The notes under the pieces: generated by a model | The model's database searches: none | What the model saw: the letters and a program-made list of their open reading frames with translations, nothing else | Told to the model about the DNA's origin: nothing | From: Dehalococcoidia bacterium | Lineage (GTDB): Bacteria > Chloroflexota > Dehalococcoidia > Dehalococcoidales > JAUWYK01 | Direction of reading: 5' to 3' | NCBI GenBank assembly: GCA_030615865.1 | Contig: JAUWYK010000065.1 | Span: 1-11,491 of the forward strand | Length of the DNA stretch: 11,491 nucleotides | Made by a program: the position numbers and the translations under genes | Shown: positions 1-6,057 of the stretch, piece by piece | Position numbering within the stretch: position 1 is the first letter of the stretch | How the letters are laid out: every line of letters starts with the position of its first letter

Positions 1-294
1 ATGGGAAGCCTTGCGCTGGGAGGTTTCAGAACCATTTCCCTTGAGCCCCCAGCGATGTATTTCAGTTGCTACGTAGCTGAGGAATTCTCTAATATGCCAC
101 TCGGTGAGAAGTCGTGCATCGTCAGACCAGTTTTCCTTTTCGGCATACCAGAGAAAGCGATTGAGGTTTTCTTGGTAGTACTCCACTGTTCTCGGGCTTT
201 TATCCTCTGTCTGCTTGGTAAGAACAAAGCCCTTTACTAAAGACCTGAGGGATGTTCCGAGCGGTGCCTGAATGTTGATACTGATAGCCATCAT
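1..294 (-). CDS. Tyrosine recombinase / phage-type integrase, N-terminal part (runs off the window)
   Basis: This open frame of 98 codons reads from ATG at 294 to the window edge without a stop. An in-frame TGA directly precedes the ATG, so the start is 294 (or the adjacent ATG at 291). Residues about 17-80 resemble the SAM-like core-binding domain of XerC/XerD-type integrases: SLRSLVKGFVLTKQ, then KSPRTVEYYQENLNRFLWYA, then TEWHIREFLSYVAT. In this family that domain clamps DNA ahead of the catalytic domain carrying the R-H-R-Y residues, which would lie beyond position 1 and cannot be checked here. Only a weak AGGG-type ribosome site is visible. The gene lies downstream of a tRNA-Pro gene on the same strand with two direct repeats between, which favours a site-specific integrase of an element over a chromosomal XerC/D. 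Recognition is from sequence style only. Confidence 0.85.
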   Translation of the reverse strand, partial: MMAISINIQAPLGTSLRSLVKGFVLTKQTEDKSPRTVEYYQENLNRFLWYAEKENWSDDARLLTEWHIREFLSYVATEIHRWGLKGNGSETSQRKASH

Positions 295-325
295 TCATTT
301 TGGGACCCGCCCTATTTTTAACCGG

Positions 326-340
326 TTCAGGTTGTCTAGA
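326..340. repeat. 15-bp direct repeat, copy A
   Basis: TTCAGGTTGTCTAGA occurs here and again, identically, at 374-388, 48 bases apart start to start. Both lie between the integrase start and the tRNA-Pro 3' end. Short direct repeats next to an integrase gene are typical of arm-type binding sites or of repeats in the attachment region; which applies here is inference. Confidence 0.75.
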
Positions 341-373
341 CTACCTTCAGTCCGTATTTATCTCCTCAGCTCA

Positions 374-388
374 TTCAGGTTGTCTAGA
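374..388. repeat. 15-bp direct repeat, copy B
   Basis: This is the second perfect copy of TTCAGGTTGTCTAGA. With the two bases before it, it shares the 9-mer CATTCAGGT (372-380) with the anticodon arm of the adjacent tRNA-Pro gene (449-457). The shared 9-mer could be chance, or it could relate to an integration core site. Confidence 0.75.
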
Positions 389-406
389 GCCTGCTTCTCC
401 TATCTA

Positions 407-483
407 TGGTCGGGGTGAGAGGATTTGAACCTCCGACCACCTGAACCCCATTCAGGTGCGCTACCTGGCTGCGCTACACCCCG
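407..483 (-). tRNA. tRNA-Pro (anticodon GGG)
   Basis: Read on the minus strand, the acceptor arm is CGGGGTG pairing with CACCCCG. The D arm closes with GCGC/GCGC. The anticodon stem is CCTGA/TCAGG around the loop ATGGGGT, which places GGG at positions 34-36. The T arm is GGAGG/CCTCT (one G-T pair) around TTCAAAT. Discriminator A and an encoded CCA follow at 410-407. Without the CCA it is 74 nt, a normal length. There is no sign of disruption, so if an element is integrated here the tRNA has stayed intact. Confidence 0.97.
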
Positions 484-506
484 ATGTGCTTTCGCTCCCT
501 TCAAAC

Positions 507-535
507 ATACTAGCATAATTTATTCCGAGGGGCAA
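507..535 (-). promoter_or_regulatory. Probable promoter of tRNA-Pro
   Basis: On the minus strand TTGCCC (535-530) and TAGTAT (512-507) are separated by 17 bases. Each hexamer matches four of six consensus positions. Transcription would start near 500, about 17 bases before the tRNA 5' end. Confidence 0.5.
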
Positions 536-582
536 TAGAGATTTTTATTTTACCTTGCCCCTGAAACTCTTTCTAGCGATGT

Positions 583-612
583 TTGAAAAATACCATGCTT
601 TTGCGTTATAAA
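583..612 (+). promoter_or_regulatory. Promoter for the foldase-hom operon
   Basis: TTGAAA (583-588) and TATAAA (607-612) are separated by 18 bases, each matching five of six consensus bases. The predicted start near 619 leaves a leader of about 32 bases before the TTG at 651. It points away from the tRNA-Pro promoter on the opposite strand. Confidence 0.6.
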
Positions 613-650
613 TATAGGGTATAGGATATTAAGGATGAGAGGGGCCTAGT

Positions 651-1916
651 TTGGTTAAAAAGAAGTTAGGGAAACCCCGGCGTGAGGTTACCAAACGTCA
701 GCTTTCACGGTGGCAGCAACAGAAGAGGAGACAGCGCATTGTCTTTGGCTCGGGAATTTTCATTATTGTTGCTGTTTTAGGTACTATTGGGGCTGGGTGG
801 TATATTACTCAGTATCAGCCATTGCATCAAACTGTAATTGTGGTAAATGATACTGAGTTCGATATGAATTACTATATAAAGATGCTCAAATATTATGGGG
901 AAGGTCAACCTATCCAATATATGCAATTTATAGCTGATACTGTAGCGGAAGATATCGAGCAAAATGAGCTAGTAAGGCAAGGAGCTATGAAATTGGGCAT
1001 CAGTGTTAGCAGTGACGAGGTTGATGAGAAGCTCAAGAGTTATGACCCTCCCTTAAGTAAGGACTACAGGGATATAGTTGGAGCACAAATGCTGTTTGAT
1101 AAGCTGAGAGATGAGTATTTTGACAAGCAGGTGCCAGTTTTTGCTGAGCAGAGGCATATAATGGCAATGCTCTTGGAGAGTGAGAGTCAGGCTGCTGAGG
1201 TAAGAGCCCGGCTGGAGGGCGATGAAGATTTTGCTGAGCTTGCCGCTGAGCTCTCTCTGGAAAGTTTTTCCAAAACTGAGCAGGGTGACCTTGGTTGGCA
1301 ACTTGAAGGCTTCTTGACCAGGCTGCTGAATACTTCCGTTCCTGATGAGCATGCCTTCAGCAGTGAAGTGGGGGTATTAAGTCAGCCAATATATGATGAA
1401 ACAAAAGCCAAGAATGTAGGCTACTGGTTAATAAAGGTAATAGAGGGGGATGAGGTGGCGCAGCAGGCTTTGGTTCAGGTAATATTACTGGGTAGTGAAG
1501 AAGAGGCCCAAGATATAAGAGATAGGCTGGAGGCTGGCGAGGACTTTGCTACCCTGGCTGAGGAGTTTTCTCAACATGATTTGTCTAGGGAAAACGAGGG
1601 AAACCTGAATGTGGAATCTCCAGATATGATGAGCCCGGCCTTTAGTGAGTTTGTCTTTGACCCTGAGGTCGAGCTGGAGACGATAAGTGAGCCAATCCGT
1701 GACGATGCTGTTGCAACCACGGGAGGCTATTGGTTGCTGAAGGTGGTGGATATAGATGATAATAGACAGATTGCGGATGAGGATAGGGATTGGCTGAAGA
1801 CTGATGCTTTGAGTGAGTGGGTCTCCTCCTTGTGGGATGACCCCGAGAATAAGATTGAGAACTATCTGGATGATGACAAAAAGGCATGGGCAATAGCAAA
1901 GGCTATAGGGGGCTAG
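651..1916 (+). CDS. Membrane-anchored peptidyl-prolyl isomerase / foldase with two parvulin-like domains
   Basis: This 421-residue protein fits the SurA/PrsA/PpiC group, foldases that act on exported proteins outside the membrane. A basic cytoplasmic N-terminus (residues 1-30, many K and R) leads into one membrane segment at about 30-52. A SurA-N-like helical region spans about 60-160. Two tandem degenerate parvulin domains follow, about 165-266 and 272-368. Each has the ...DFA.LA.E.S pattern (193-202 and 298-306) and each ends in GYWL(I/L)KV (257-263 and 359-365). No lipobox cysteine is seen, so it is probably anchored by an uncleaved helix. The start is TTG at 651: AGAGGGG sits just upstream, and the ATG at 635 meets a stop after four codons. 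The gene ends four bases before hom, implying co-transcription. Both domains look diverged from active parvulins, so catalysis is uncertain. Confidence 0.85.
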   Translation: MVKKKLGKPRREVTKRQLSRWQQQKRRQRIVFGSGIFIIVAVLGTIGAGWYITQYQPLHQTVIVVNDTEFDMNYYIKMLKYYGEGQPIQYMQFIADTVAEDIEQNELVRQGAMKLGISVSSDEVDEKLKSYDPPLSKDYRDIVGAQMLFDKLRDEYFDKQVPVFAEQRHIMAMLLESESQAAEVRARLEGDEDFAELAAELSLESFSKTEQGDLGWQLEGFLTRLLNTSVPDEHAFSSEVGVLSQPIYDETKAKNVGYWLIKVIEGDEVAQQALVQVILLGSEEEAQDIRDRLEAGEDFATLAEEFSQHDLSRENEGNLNVESPDMMSPAFSEFVFDPEVELETISEPIRDDAVATTGGYWLLKVVDIDDNRQIADEDRDWLKTDALSEWVSSLWDDPENKIENYLDDDKKAWAIAKAIGG

Positions 1917-1920
1917 AGCA

Positions 1921-3225
1921 ATGAAGAAACAGAGCATTGGGATTGGGTTAATGGGACTGGGGGTTGTTGGTGGTCAAGTAGCCAGAGTCTTAGTGGACAA
2001 AGCTGAGGTTCTGGCGGAGCAGGTTGGCTGTCCTCTTCTCCTGCGGAAGGTAAAGGTATTGCCACAAGATTTAACCAGACCGCAGGCACGAGAGATGGAT
2101 TCTCAACTTTTTACCACCGATGCTGATGAGTTTTTCGCTGAACCTGACATAGATATCGTCGTTGAGGCGATAGGGGGTGAGAGCCCGGCTCTAGAATATT
2201 TAAAGAGGGCGCTCTCAGGCGGTAAGCATGTAGTCACCTCCAACAAGGAGGTTATTGCCAAGCATGGGGCTGAACTGTTAGCCTTAGCTCAACAGCATCG
2301 GGTAGGGCTGCGCTATGAAGCCAGTGTCGGTGGTGGCATCCCCTTGATTGCCCCCTTTCAGCATGACCTGGTAGCTAATAAGATAGAGGGTATTTATGCC
2401 ATAATAAACGGGACCACCAATTATATCCTTACCCGGATGGCGAAGGATGGTGTGGATTTCCCTTCGGCTCTTAACAAAGCCCAGAAGTTAGGCTATGCCG
2501 AACCTAATCCGCAAGATGATGTGGAAGGGATAGATGCCACCTATAAGTTGGCTATTCTTGCCTCGTTAGCCTTTCGGAGTCAAGTTCGGCCAGATGATAT
2601 CTATTGTGAAGGGATTTCGCGACTCACTAGCCGTGACTTCCAATACGCTCAAGAGCTGGGGTTTGCCATAAAATTGCTGGCTATTGCTAAGCAGAGTGAT
2701 AAATCGATTGAAGTGCGTGTTCACCCGGTTTTTATTCCTGAGGATTCGCTTTTGGCCAAGGTTGATGGTGTCTATAATGCTGTTCTGGTTGAAGGTGACC
2801 TGGTGGGTAAGGTGCTTTTCTTTGGTGAGGGTGCCGGTGCCCAACCCACCAGCAGTGCGGTTATAGCTGATGTTGTGTCAGTGGCACAGGATATTGCTAG
2901 CGGTGTTGGTAGTAGAGTTAAGTGGAAGATGAAACCGGGCAAAGGTATTAAACCCATGTCTGAGATTGAGACCCGCTACTACCTCAGAATGGATGTTGCT
3001 GACCGCCCCGGGGTTTTAGCTCAAATCTCTAAGGTTTTGGGTGAACGTCTGATTAGTATTGCCTCAGTTATCCAGAAGGAGACTGATGAGGTTGCTCAGA
3101 CCGCTGAAATTGTTATTATGACCCGTCCTGCTCAGGAAAAGGCAATGCAGCAGGCTCTTGATGAGCTGGCACGCTTACCTGTGGTTAACGAGATAAGCAA
3201 CTTCATTCGGGTTGAAAATGTTTAA
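1921..3225 (+). CDS. hom: Homoserine dehydrogenase with C-terminal ACT domain
   Basis: The 434-residue enzyme reduces aspartate semialdehyde to homoserine with NAD(P)H, the branch point to threonine and methionine. The Rossmann motif GLGVVG is at 12-17. TSNKE (106-110), GGGIPLI (137-143) and NGTTNYI (163-169) are conserved substrate-site segments. The family signature spans 187-209 and matches in full, ending in GID...K with D205 and K209 at the catalytic positions. An ACT domain (about 353-432, YYLRMDVADRPGVLAQIS onward) suggests feedback control, usually by threonine. The length is typical of the monofunctional form; there is no fused aspartokinase. The ATG at 1921 has AGGGGG eight bases upstream and follows the foldase stop by four bases. 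A hairpin pair lies just after the stop. Confidence 0.97.
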   Translation: MKKQSIGIGLMGLGVVGGQVARVLVDKAEVLAEQVGCPLLLRKVKVLPQDLTRPQAREMDSQLFTTDADEFFAEPDIDIVVEAIGGESPALEYLKRALSGGKHVVTSNKEVIAKHGAELLALAQQHRVGLRYEASVGGGIPLIAPFQHDLVANKIEGIYAIINGTTNYILTRMAKDGVDFPSALNKAQKLGYAEPNPQDDVEGIDATYKLAILASLAFRSQVRPDDIYCEGISRLTSRDFQYAQELGFAIKLLAIAKQSDKSIEVRVHPVFIPEDSLLAKVDGVYNAVLVEGDLVGKVLFFGEGAGAQPTSSAVIADVVSVAQDIASGVGSRVKWKMKPGKGIKPMSEIETRYYLRMDVADRPGVLAQISKVLGERLISIASVIQKETDEVAQTAEIVIMTRPAQEKAMQQALDELARLPVVNEISNFIRVENV

Positions 3226-3228
3226 TAA

Positions 3229-3301
3229 CCTCACCCCCTTTGTCCCCCTCTCCTTCAAAGGAGAGGGGGAGGAATTATTTTTGAAGGGGCTTGCCCCTTC
3301 A
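3229..3301 (+). repeat. Composite double-hairpin repeat, copy 1 (also possible terminator of hom)
   Basis: The unit has a CCTCACCCCCTTT lead, then a perfect 12-bp hairpin at 3244-3269 (CCCCCTCTCCTT, loop CA). A T-rich stretch (about 3273-3282) follows, then a perfect 9-bp hairpin at 3282-3301 (TGAAGGGGC, loop TT). The same parts in the same order recur inverted at 4214-4286 and, diverged, at 7788-7877. The first stem followed by T-rich sequence could end transcripts from hom. Recurrence at unrelated places shows it is primarily a dispersed repeat. Confidence 0.8.
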
Positions 3302-3317
3302 CTCTTCTCTTGTTATT

Positions 3318-3425
3318 ATGAAATGGCGGTTTAACAATCGTAATAACCCGTATTTGTTTAGAGATACCCTGCTAAAACTCATTCAGTCTGATAATCTTTC
3401 CTATCAAGAACTAACATCCAAATGA
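3318..3425 (+). CDS. Possible 35-codon small ORF, unrecognised
   Basis: ATG at 3318 opens a 35-residue frame ending with TGA at 3423-3425. It starts MKWRFNNRNNPYLFRD and continues with an amphipathic LLKLIQS segment. The composition looks protein-like, but there is no clear ribosome site. The 3' end overlaps the end of the opposite-strand gene at 3404 by 22 bases. It could be a real small protein, the remnant of a truncated gene stranded next to the repeat, or chance. Confidence 0.2.
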   Translation: MKWRFNNRNNPYLFRDTLLKLIQSDNLSYQELTSK

Positions 3426-3967
3426 ACAAAAGGATATTTATCCTCAACGGTGAAATTGCACTGTTCTGCATATCCCTTAGGGCCAACTAGCACTGCCACC
3501 TTTGCCGTATAGGCCCCCAATGACAACAATTGTTTTTGCTCCTTGTAAACACGAATCTCATTATTCCTCTTGTCAACTCCAAGAATGGCAAATCTTGCTG
3601 GGAAAAAAGAAGCAGGCAGGGATATTCGCTCAGCTAGTACATCTTGCTGTATCCTTATCTTAACAGATGTTGGGGGACATATTATTTTATTGGTTCCCTG
3701 CTCTTGTATTTCAAACATAGCAGTTACATCTTGGGCCTGTTCTCTTCGCACACCTAAAATTTTAAGCAAACCCTTATCAATGGGTTCATTGTGAATTATG
3801 CAACTCAAATAACAAGAATCTTCCATATCAACATTACCAAAAGAGAGAATAATCCTAGGGGCACCAAATATCATCTGAAGCAAAGATGGCACAGCCATTA
3901 TAAAGGCCACCCCCCCAATGATAAGCGCAACCCATTCCCATTGCGCAGGGAAAGAGCTAAAATCCAT
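3404..3967 (-). CDS. Unrecognised protein with one N-terminal membrane segment
   Basis: This is a 187-residue protein I cannot assign to a family. Residues about 11-34 form one hydrophobic helix (EWVALIIGGVAFIMAVPSLL). After it comes APRIILSF and a region of alternating polar and hydrophobic residues that looks like beta-strand (CYLSCIIHN, SVKIRIQQDVL, YTAKVAVLVG, CNFTVED). This suggests a small membrane-anchored beta domain. The ATG at 3967 has a short AGGG close upstream, so initiation looks weak. It converges on hom, with repeat copy 1 between them. Its upstream neighbour 4292-4945 has a comparable plan: an N-terminal helix, a PR(I/L) turn, then a YL..I(I/V)HN strand. The two may be distant relatives. 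It looks AT-richer than hom and thrC, consistent with accessory DNA. Confidence 0.65.
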   Translation of the reverse strand: MDFSSFPAQWEWVALIIGGVAFIMAVPSLLQMIFGAPRIILSFGNVDMEDSCYLSCIIHNEPIDKGLLKILGVRREQAQDVTAMFEIQEQGTNKIICPPTSVKIRIQQDVLAERISLPASFFPARFAILGVDKRNNEIRVYKEQKQLLSLGAYTAKVAVLVGPKGYAEQCNFTVEDKYPFVHLDVSS

Positions 3968-4004
3968 AACCCTATTTTACCACTTTTCTCACTTAACATA
4001 TATC

Positions 4005-4032
4005 TTGACACCCCTTATCAAAGTAGTATAAT
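4005..4032 (+). promoter_or_regulatory. Fully consensus sigma70-type promoter
   Basis: TTGACA (4005-4010) and TATAAT (4027-4032) are both perfect, separated by 16 bases. Transcription should begin near 4038-4040, exactly at the base of the structured sequence 4038-4148. No other promoter in the window is this good. Such promoters usually drive abundant stable RNAs. The next gene on this strand starts only at 4292, about 250 bases downstream. Confidence 0.8.
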
Positions 4033-4037
4033 TCAAG

Positions 4038-4148
4038 TGGGGGCATGCCAGCGGACTTGCTCGTTCGGTTGTCAAGACTGATTTCTTGGACGCAAGAAGT
4101 CTCTTTTGATTAACACGTGGAGTAGCTTCCACGCCAGGTATGCCCCCA
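4038..4148 (+). ncRNA. Candidate structured small RNA or leader RNA, unassigned
   Basis: The ends pair over 12 bp: TGGGGGCATGCC (4038-4049) with GGTATGCCCCCA (4137-4148), including one G-T pair. Inside is a large open region: about 16 unpaired bases on the 5' side (4050-4065), and on the 3' side a 6-bp hairpin CGTGGA/TCCACG (4116-4121, 4128-4133). A terminal arm follows, made of GTT/AAC, GTCA/TGAT with a G-T pair, AGAC/GTCT, and TTCTTG/CAAGAA capped by GACG (4083-4098). A closing stem, a central bubble with a 3'-side hairpin, and a terminal arm recall 6S RNA, but at 111 nt it is much shorter than usual and I recognise no 6S-specific sequence. I do not see SRP RNA, tmRNA or RNase P signatures. 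No intrinsic terminator follows, so it could instead be the 5' leader of the gene at 4292. No long open frame covers it convincingly. Confidence 0.6.
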
Positions 4149-4213
4149 TCCTGCTTCAAATATATAATCCCGTAACAAATAAATTCCCCTTCCCCTTATC
4201 AAAGAGGAGTTTA

Positions 4214-4286
4214 AGAGGGGCGAAGCCCCTCTAACAAAACCCCTCCCCCTTTCCTTTGAAGGAGAGGGGGATAAAGGGGGTAAGGT
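4214..4286 (-). repeat. Composite double-hairpin repeat, copy 2 (inverted)
   Basis: Read on the minus strand this repeats copy 1: a CCTTACCCCCTTTA-like lead, a 12-bp hairpin (4245-4270, one G-T pair, loop TG on the plus strand), a T-rich link, then an 8-bp hairpin at 4214-4232 (AGAGGGGC, loop GAA). The smaller hairpin is shared almost base for base with copy 3. Its plus-strand right end runs directly into the ribosome-binding region of the gene starting at 4292. Confidence 0.8.
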
Positions 4287-4291
4287 AGAGA

Positions 4292-4945
4292 ATGGAAAGT
4301 TGGGCTATTCCTTTAACTACTGCAATTGGAGGTGCAGTAATAGTATTATTCCTAAGAGAATTTGTTGAGTGGTACAAACGCCCAAGGTTAGAGATAGATT
4401 TTGAAGAAAGAGCAGGACAGAAACCTTACACCCTTGACTATTATGACTGGACAATGCAAACTGCAGGAGACATACACAAAATTAAGTACCTTCGCCTGAT
4501 AGTACACAATAAAGGTAAGAAACCCGCAATGGATTGTGAGGCAAAACTGGAAATATCTGTTGAGAGTGTAGAAATCAATAAAGTAGCTCTCCATTGGTCT
4601 CGACGCGACCCTACATTATATTCAAAGTCTCGATATATTGAGAAATCATCAGCTGACCCAGAAAAGATTTTTGCACCAATCAGCCTAAACATAGACGATA
4701 AAGAAACTGTGGATGTTCTGAGTCTTTCTTATCATTACTCCACCTTGCCTAACGCTGACTATTCCCCACATTTTCTCCCATATATTGAAAGTACATCGTT
4801 GAGACAATTAGAGCTGAATGCAAACACCACCTTTTCCGCAAAAGTGACAATTTACTCAAGTAATACAATGCCAAAGTCATTCAAGTTCAAGGTGAATTGG
4901 GACGGCACATTAGAAGGCTTTAATAAAGCCTTCACATATAATTAA
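4292..4945 (+). CDS. Unrecognised protein with one N-terminal membrane segment
   Basis: This is a 217-residue protein of unknown family. One membrane helix at about 5-22 is followed by a charged juxtamembrane turn (EWYKRPRLEIDFEE, 26-39). The rest, with segments such as KYLRLIVHNKGKKPAMDCEA (65-84) and FSAKVTIYSS (181-190), looks like beta-sandwich. The YLRLIVHN-G-KPA pattern is like that of beta domains in many small membrane-anchored hypothetical proteins; function cannot be deduced. The start ATG at 4292 has TAAGGTAGAG upstream, at the edge of repeat copy 2. The consensus promoter at 4005-4032 may supply its transcript. The sequence is visibly AT-rich compared with hom and thrC, suggesting later acquisition. 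The stop at 4943-4945 lies about 40 bases before thrC, so thrC may be transcribed with it. Confidence 0.7.
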   Translation: MESWAIPLTTAIGGAVIVLFLREFVEWYKRPRLEIDFEERAGQKPYTLDYYDWTMQTAGDIHKIKYLRLIVHNKGKKPAMDCEAKLEISVESVEINKVALHWSRRDPTLYSKSRYIEKSSADPEKIFAPISLNIDDKETVDVLSLSYHYSTLPNADYSPHFLPYIESTSLRQLELNANTTFSAKVTIYSSNTMPKSFKFKVNWDGTLEGFNKAFTYN

Positions 4946-4946
4946 A

Positions 4947-4989
4947 AGGAGTAAAATTTGAAACCATCTAATAGGAGTCATTGGTGATG
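4947..4989 (+). promoter_or_regulatory. Translation-initiation region of thrC with a possible 9-codon leader ORF
   Basis: Two ribosome sites lie in tandem. AGGAG at 4947-4951 precedes TTG at 4958, which opens a 9-codon frame (MKPSNRSHW) ending at TGA 4985-4987. AGGAG at 4973-4977 precedes the stacked codons TTG 4981, GTG 4984, ATG 4987 and ATG 4990. The TGA overlaps the ATG at 4987 by one base, which would allow coupled initiation. The leader has no Thr or Ile codons, so classic attenuation is unlikely. Confidence 0.3.
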
Positions 4990-6042
4990 ATGAAACCAGG
5001 CGTCCTAATTAAGTATCGGGACTTCCTTCCCATTACCCCCAAGACCCCTTTGTTTTCCATAGGGGAGGGGGATACCCCCTTGGTCAGGTGCAATGAGCTA
5101 GGCAAGCAAATCGGCTGCGGGGAACTATACCTCAAGCTTGAGGGGTGTAACCCTACCGGTTCATTTAAAGACAGGGGTATGGTAGTTGCCGTAGCTAAGG
5201 CAGTTGAAGCCGGCAGTAAGGCTATTATGTGTGCCTCAACCGGCAATACCAGTGCCTCAGCCGCTGCCTATGCCGCTCATTGTGGGCTTACCGCTATTAT
5301 TATTGTACCTAAAGGCAAGATTGCTCAGGGTAAGCTGGCTCAAGCTATTGTCCACGGGGCTAAAATAATTACTATTGATGGAAACTTTGACCAGGCTCTG
5401 AACATAGTGCGAAGTTTAACTGAGAGGCATCCGGTTACTCTGGTAAACTCAATTAATCCCCATCGGATAGAAGGACAGAAAACGGCTGCCTTTGAGATTA
5501 TTGCCACTTTAGGCGAGGCGCCCGACTATCTTTTTATCCCGGTAGGTAATGCTGGTAATATTACTGCCTACTGGAAGGGATTTGTGGAGTATTATCAAGC
5601 AGGCAGGGCGGGGGGTAAACCTAAGATGATGGGTTTTCAAGCCGAGGGTGCTGCCCCCATTGTTCGGGGCTCTGTTATTAAACAGCCAGAGACTATTGCC
5701 TCAGCAATACGAATAGGCAACCCGGCTAGCTGGCAGAAGGCGGTTGCCGCTCGTGATGAGTCCGGTGGCACTATTGATATGGTTAGTGATGACGAAATCC
5801 TGGCAGCCCAGAGCCTTATGGCGACTAAGGGGGGTATCTTCGGCGAGCCGGCCTCAGCCGCTTCTTTAGCCGGACTTATCAAGCTTTCCCAGAGGGGCTT
5901 GGACTTCTCACAGCAGAGGATAGTTTGTGTGGTAACTGGCACCGGACTTAAGGATACTGATACTGCCTTGAAGGGTACTGAGCCCTTCCTTGAGCTTCCA
6001 GCTGATTTACTAGCTGTGGAGAAGGCTTTGGGCTGGAGTTAA
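4987..6042 (+). CDS. thrC: Threonine synthase (PLP-dependent)
   Basis: This enzyme converts O-phosphohomoserine to threonine. Counting from ATG 4987 the protein has 351 residues, the short bacterial class. The PLP lysine sits in GSFKDRGM with K61, the same number as in well-known short threonine synthases. [15 protein letters not shown] segment (84-97) holds the cofactor ring region. The glycine-rich phosphate loop is PVGNAGN (185-191). [11 protein letters not shown] (283-293) and VVTGTGLKD (315-323) are further conserved segments. ATG 4987 is preferred because the AGGAG at 4973-4977 stands nine bases upstream. GTG 4984 (six bases) is also possible; TTG 4981 would be only three bases away. 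It shares strand and pathway with hom, but an insert of about 1.76 kb lies between them, and homoserine kinase, the intermediate enzyme, is not in the window. A strong hairpin follows the stop. Confidence 0.95.
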   Translation: MMKPGVLIKYRDFLPITPKTPLFSIGEGDTPLVRCNELGKQIGCGELYLKLEGCNPTGSFKDRGMVVAVAKAVEAGSKAIMCASTGNTSASAAAYAAHCGLTAIIIVPKGKIAQGKLAQAIVHGAKIITIDGNFDQALNIVRSLTERHPVTLVNSINPHRIEGQKTAAFEIIATLGEAPDYLFIPVGNAGNITAYWKGFVEYYQAGRAGGKPKMMGFQAEGAAPIVRGSVIKQPETIASAIRIGNPASWQKAVAARDESGGTIDMVSDDEILAAQSLMATKGGIFGEPASAASLAGLIKLSQRGLDFSQQRIVCVVTGTGLKDTDTALKGTEPFLELPADLLAVEKALGWS

Positions 6043-6057
6043 CTTTACATAACATTA

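Noticed and set aside
1..240. 79-codon plus-strand open frame at the left edge
   Set aside because: It is antisense to a clearly integrase-like reading frame, has no family resemblance and no ribosome site; it is a shadow.
635..649. ATG at 635 as start of the foldase gene
   Set aside because: It is in a different frame and reaches TAG after four codons; TTG 651 is the only start that includes the basic N-terminus and membrane helix.
3791..4081. 96-codon plus-strand open frame overlapping the promoter and RNA
   Set aside because: It runs antisense through the 187-residue minus-strand gene and its composition is not protein-like; the promoter and stem explain this stretch better.
4038..4148. 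Assignment of the structured RNA to SRP RNA, tmRNA or RNase P RNA
   Set aside because: The conserved cores of these RNAs, such as the GGAAG/AGCAG tip of SRP RNA, are not present. Starting with GGGGGC and ending with GCCCCC is a superficial likeness to 4.5S RNA only.
3229..4286. CRISPR array or insertion sequence in the hom-thrC gap
   Set aside because: The repeats are palindromic, few and unevenly spaced with no spacers of equal size, and no transposase frame is present.
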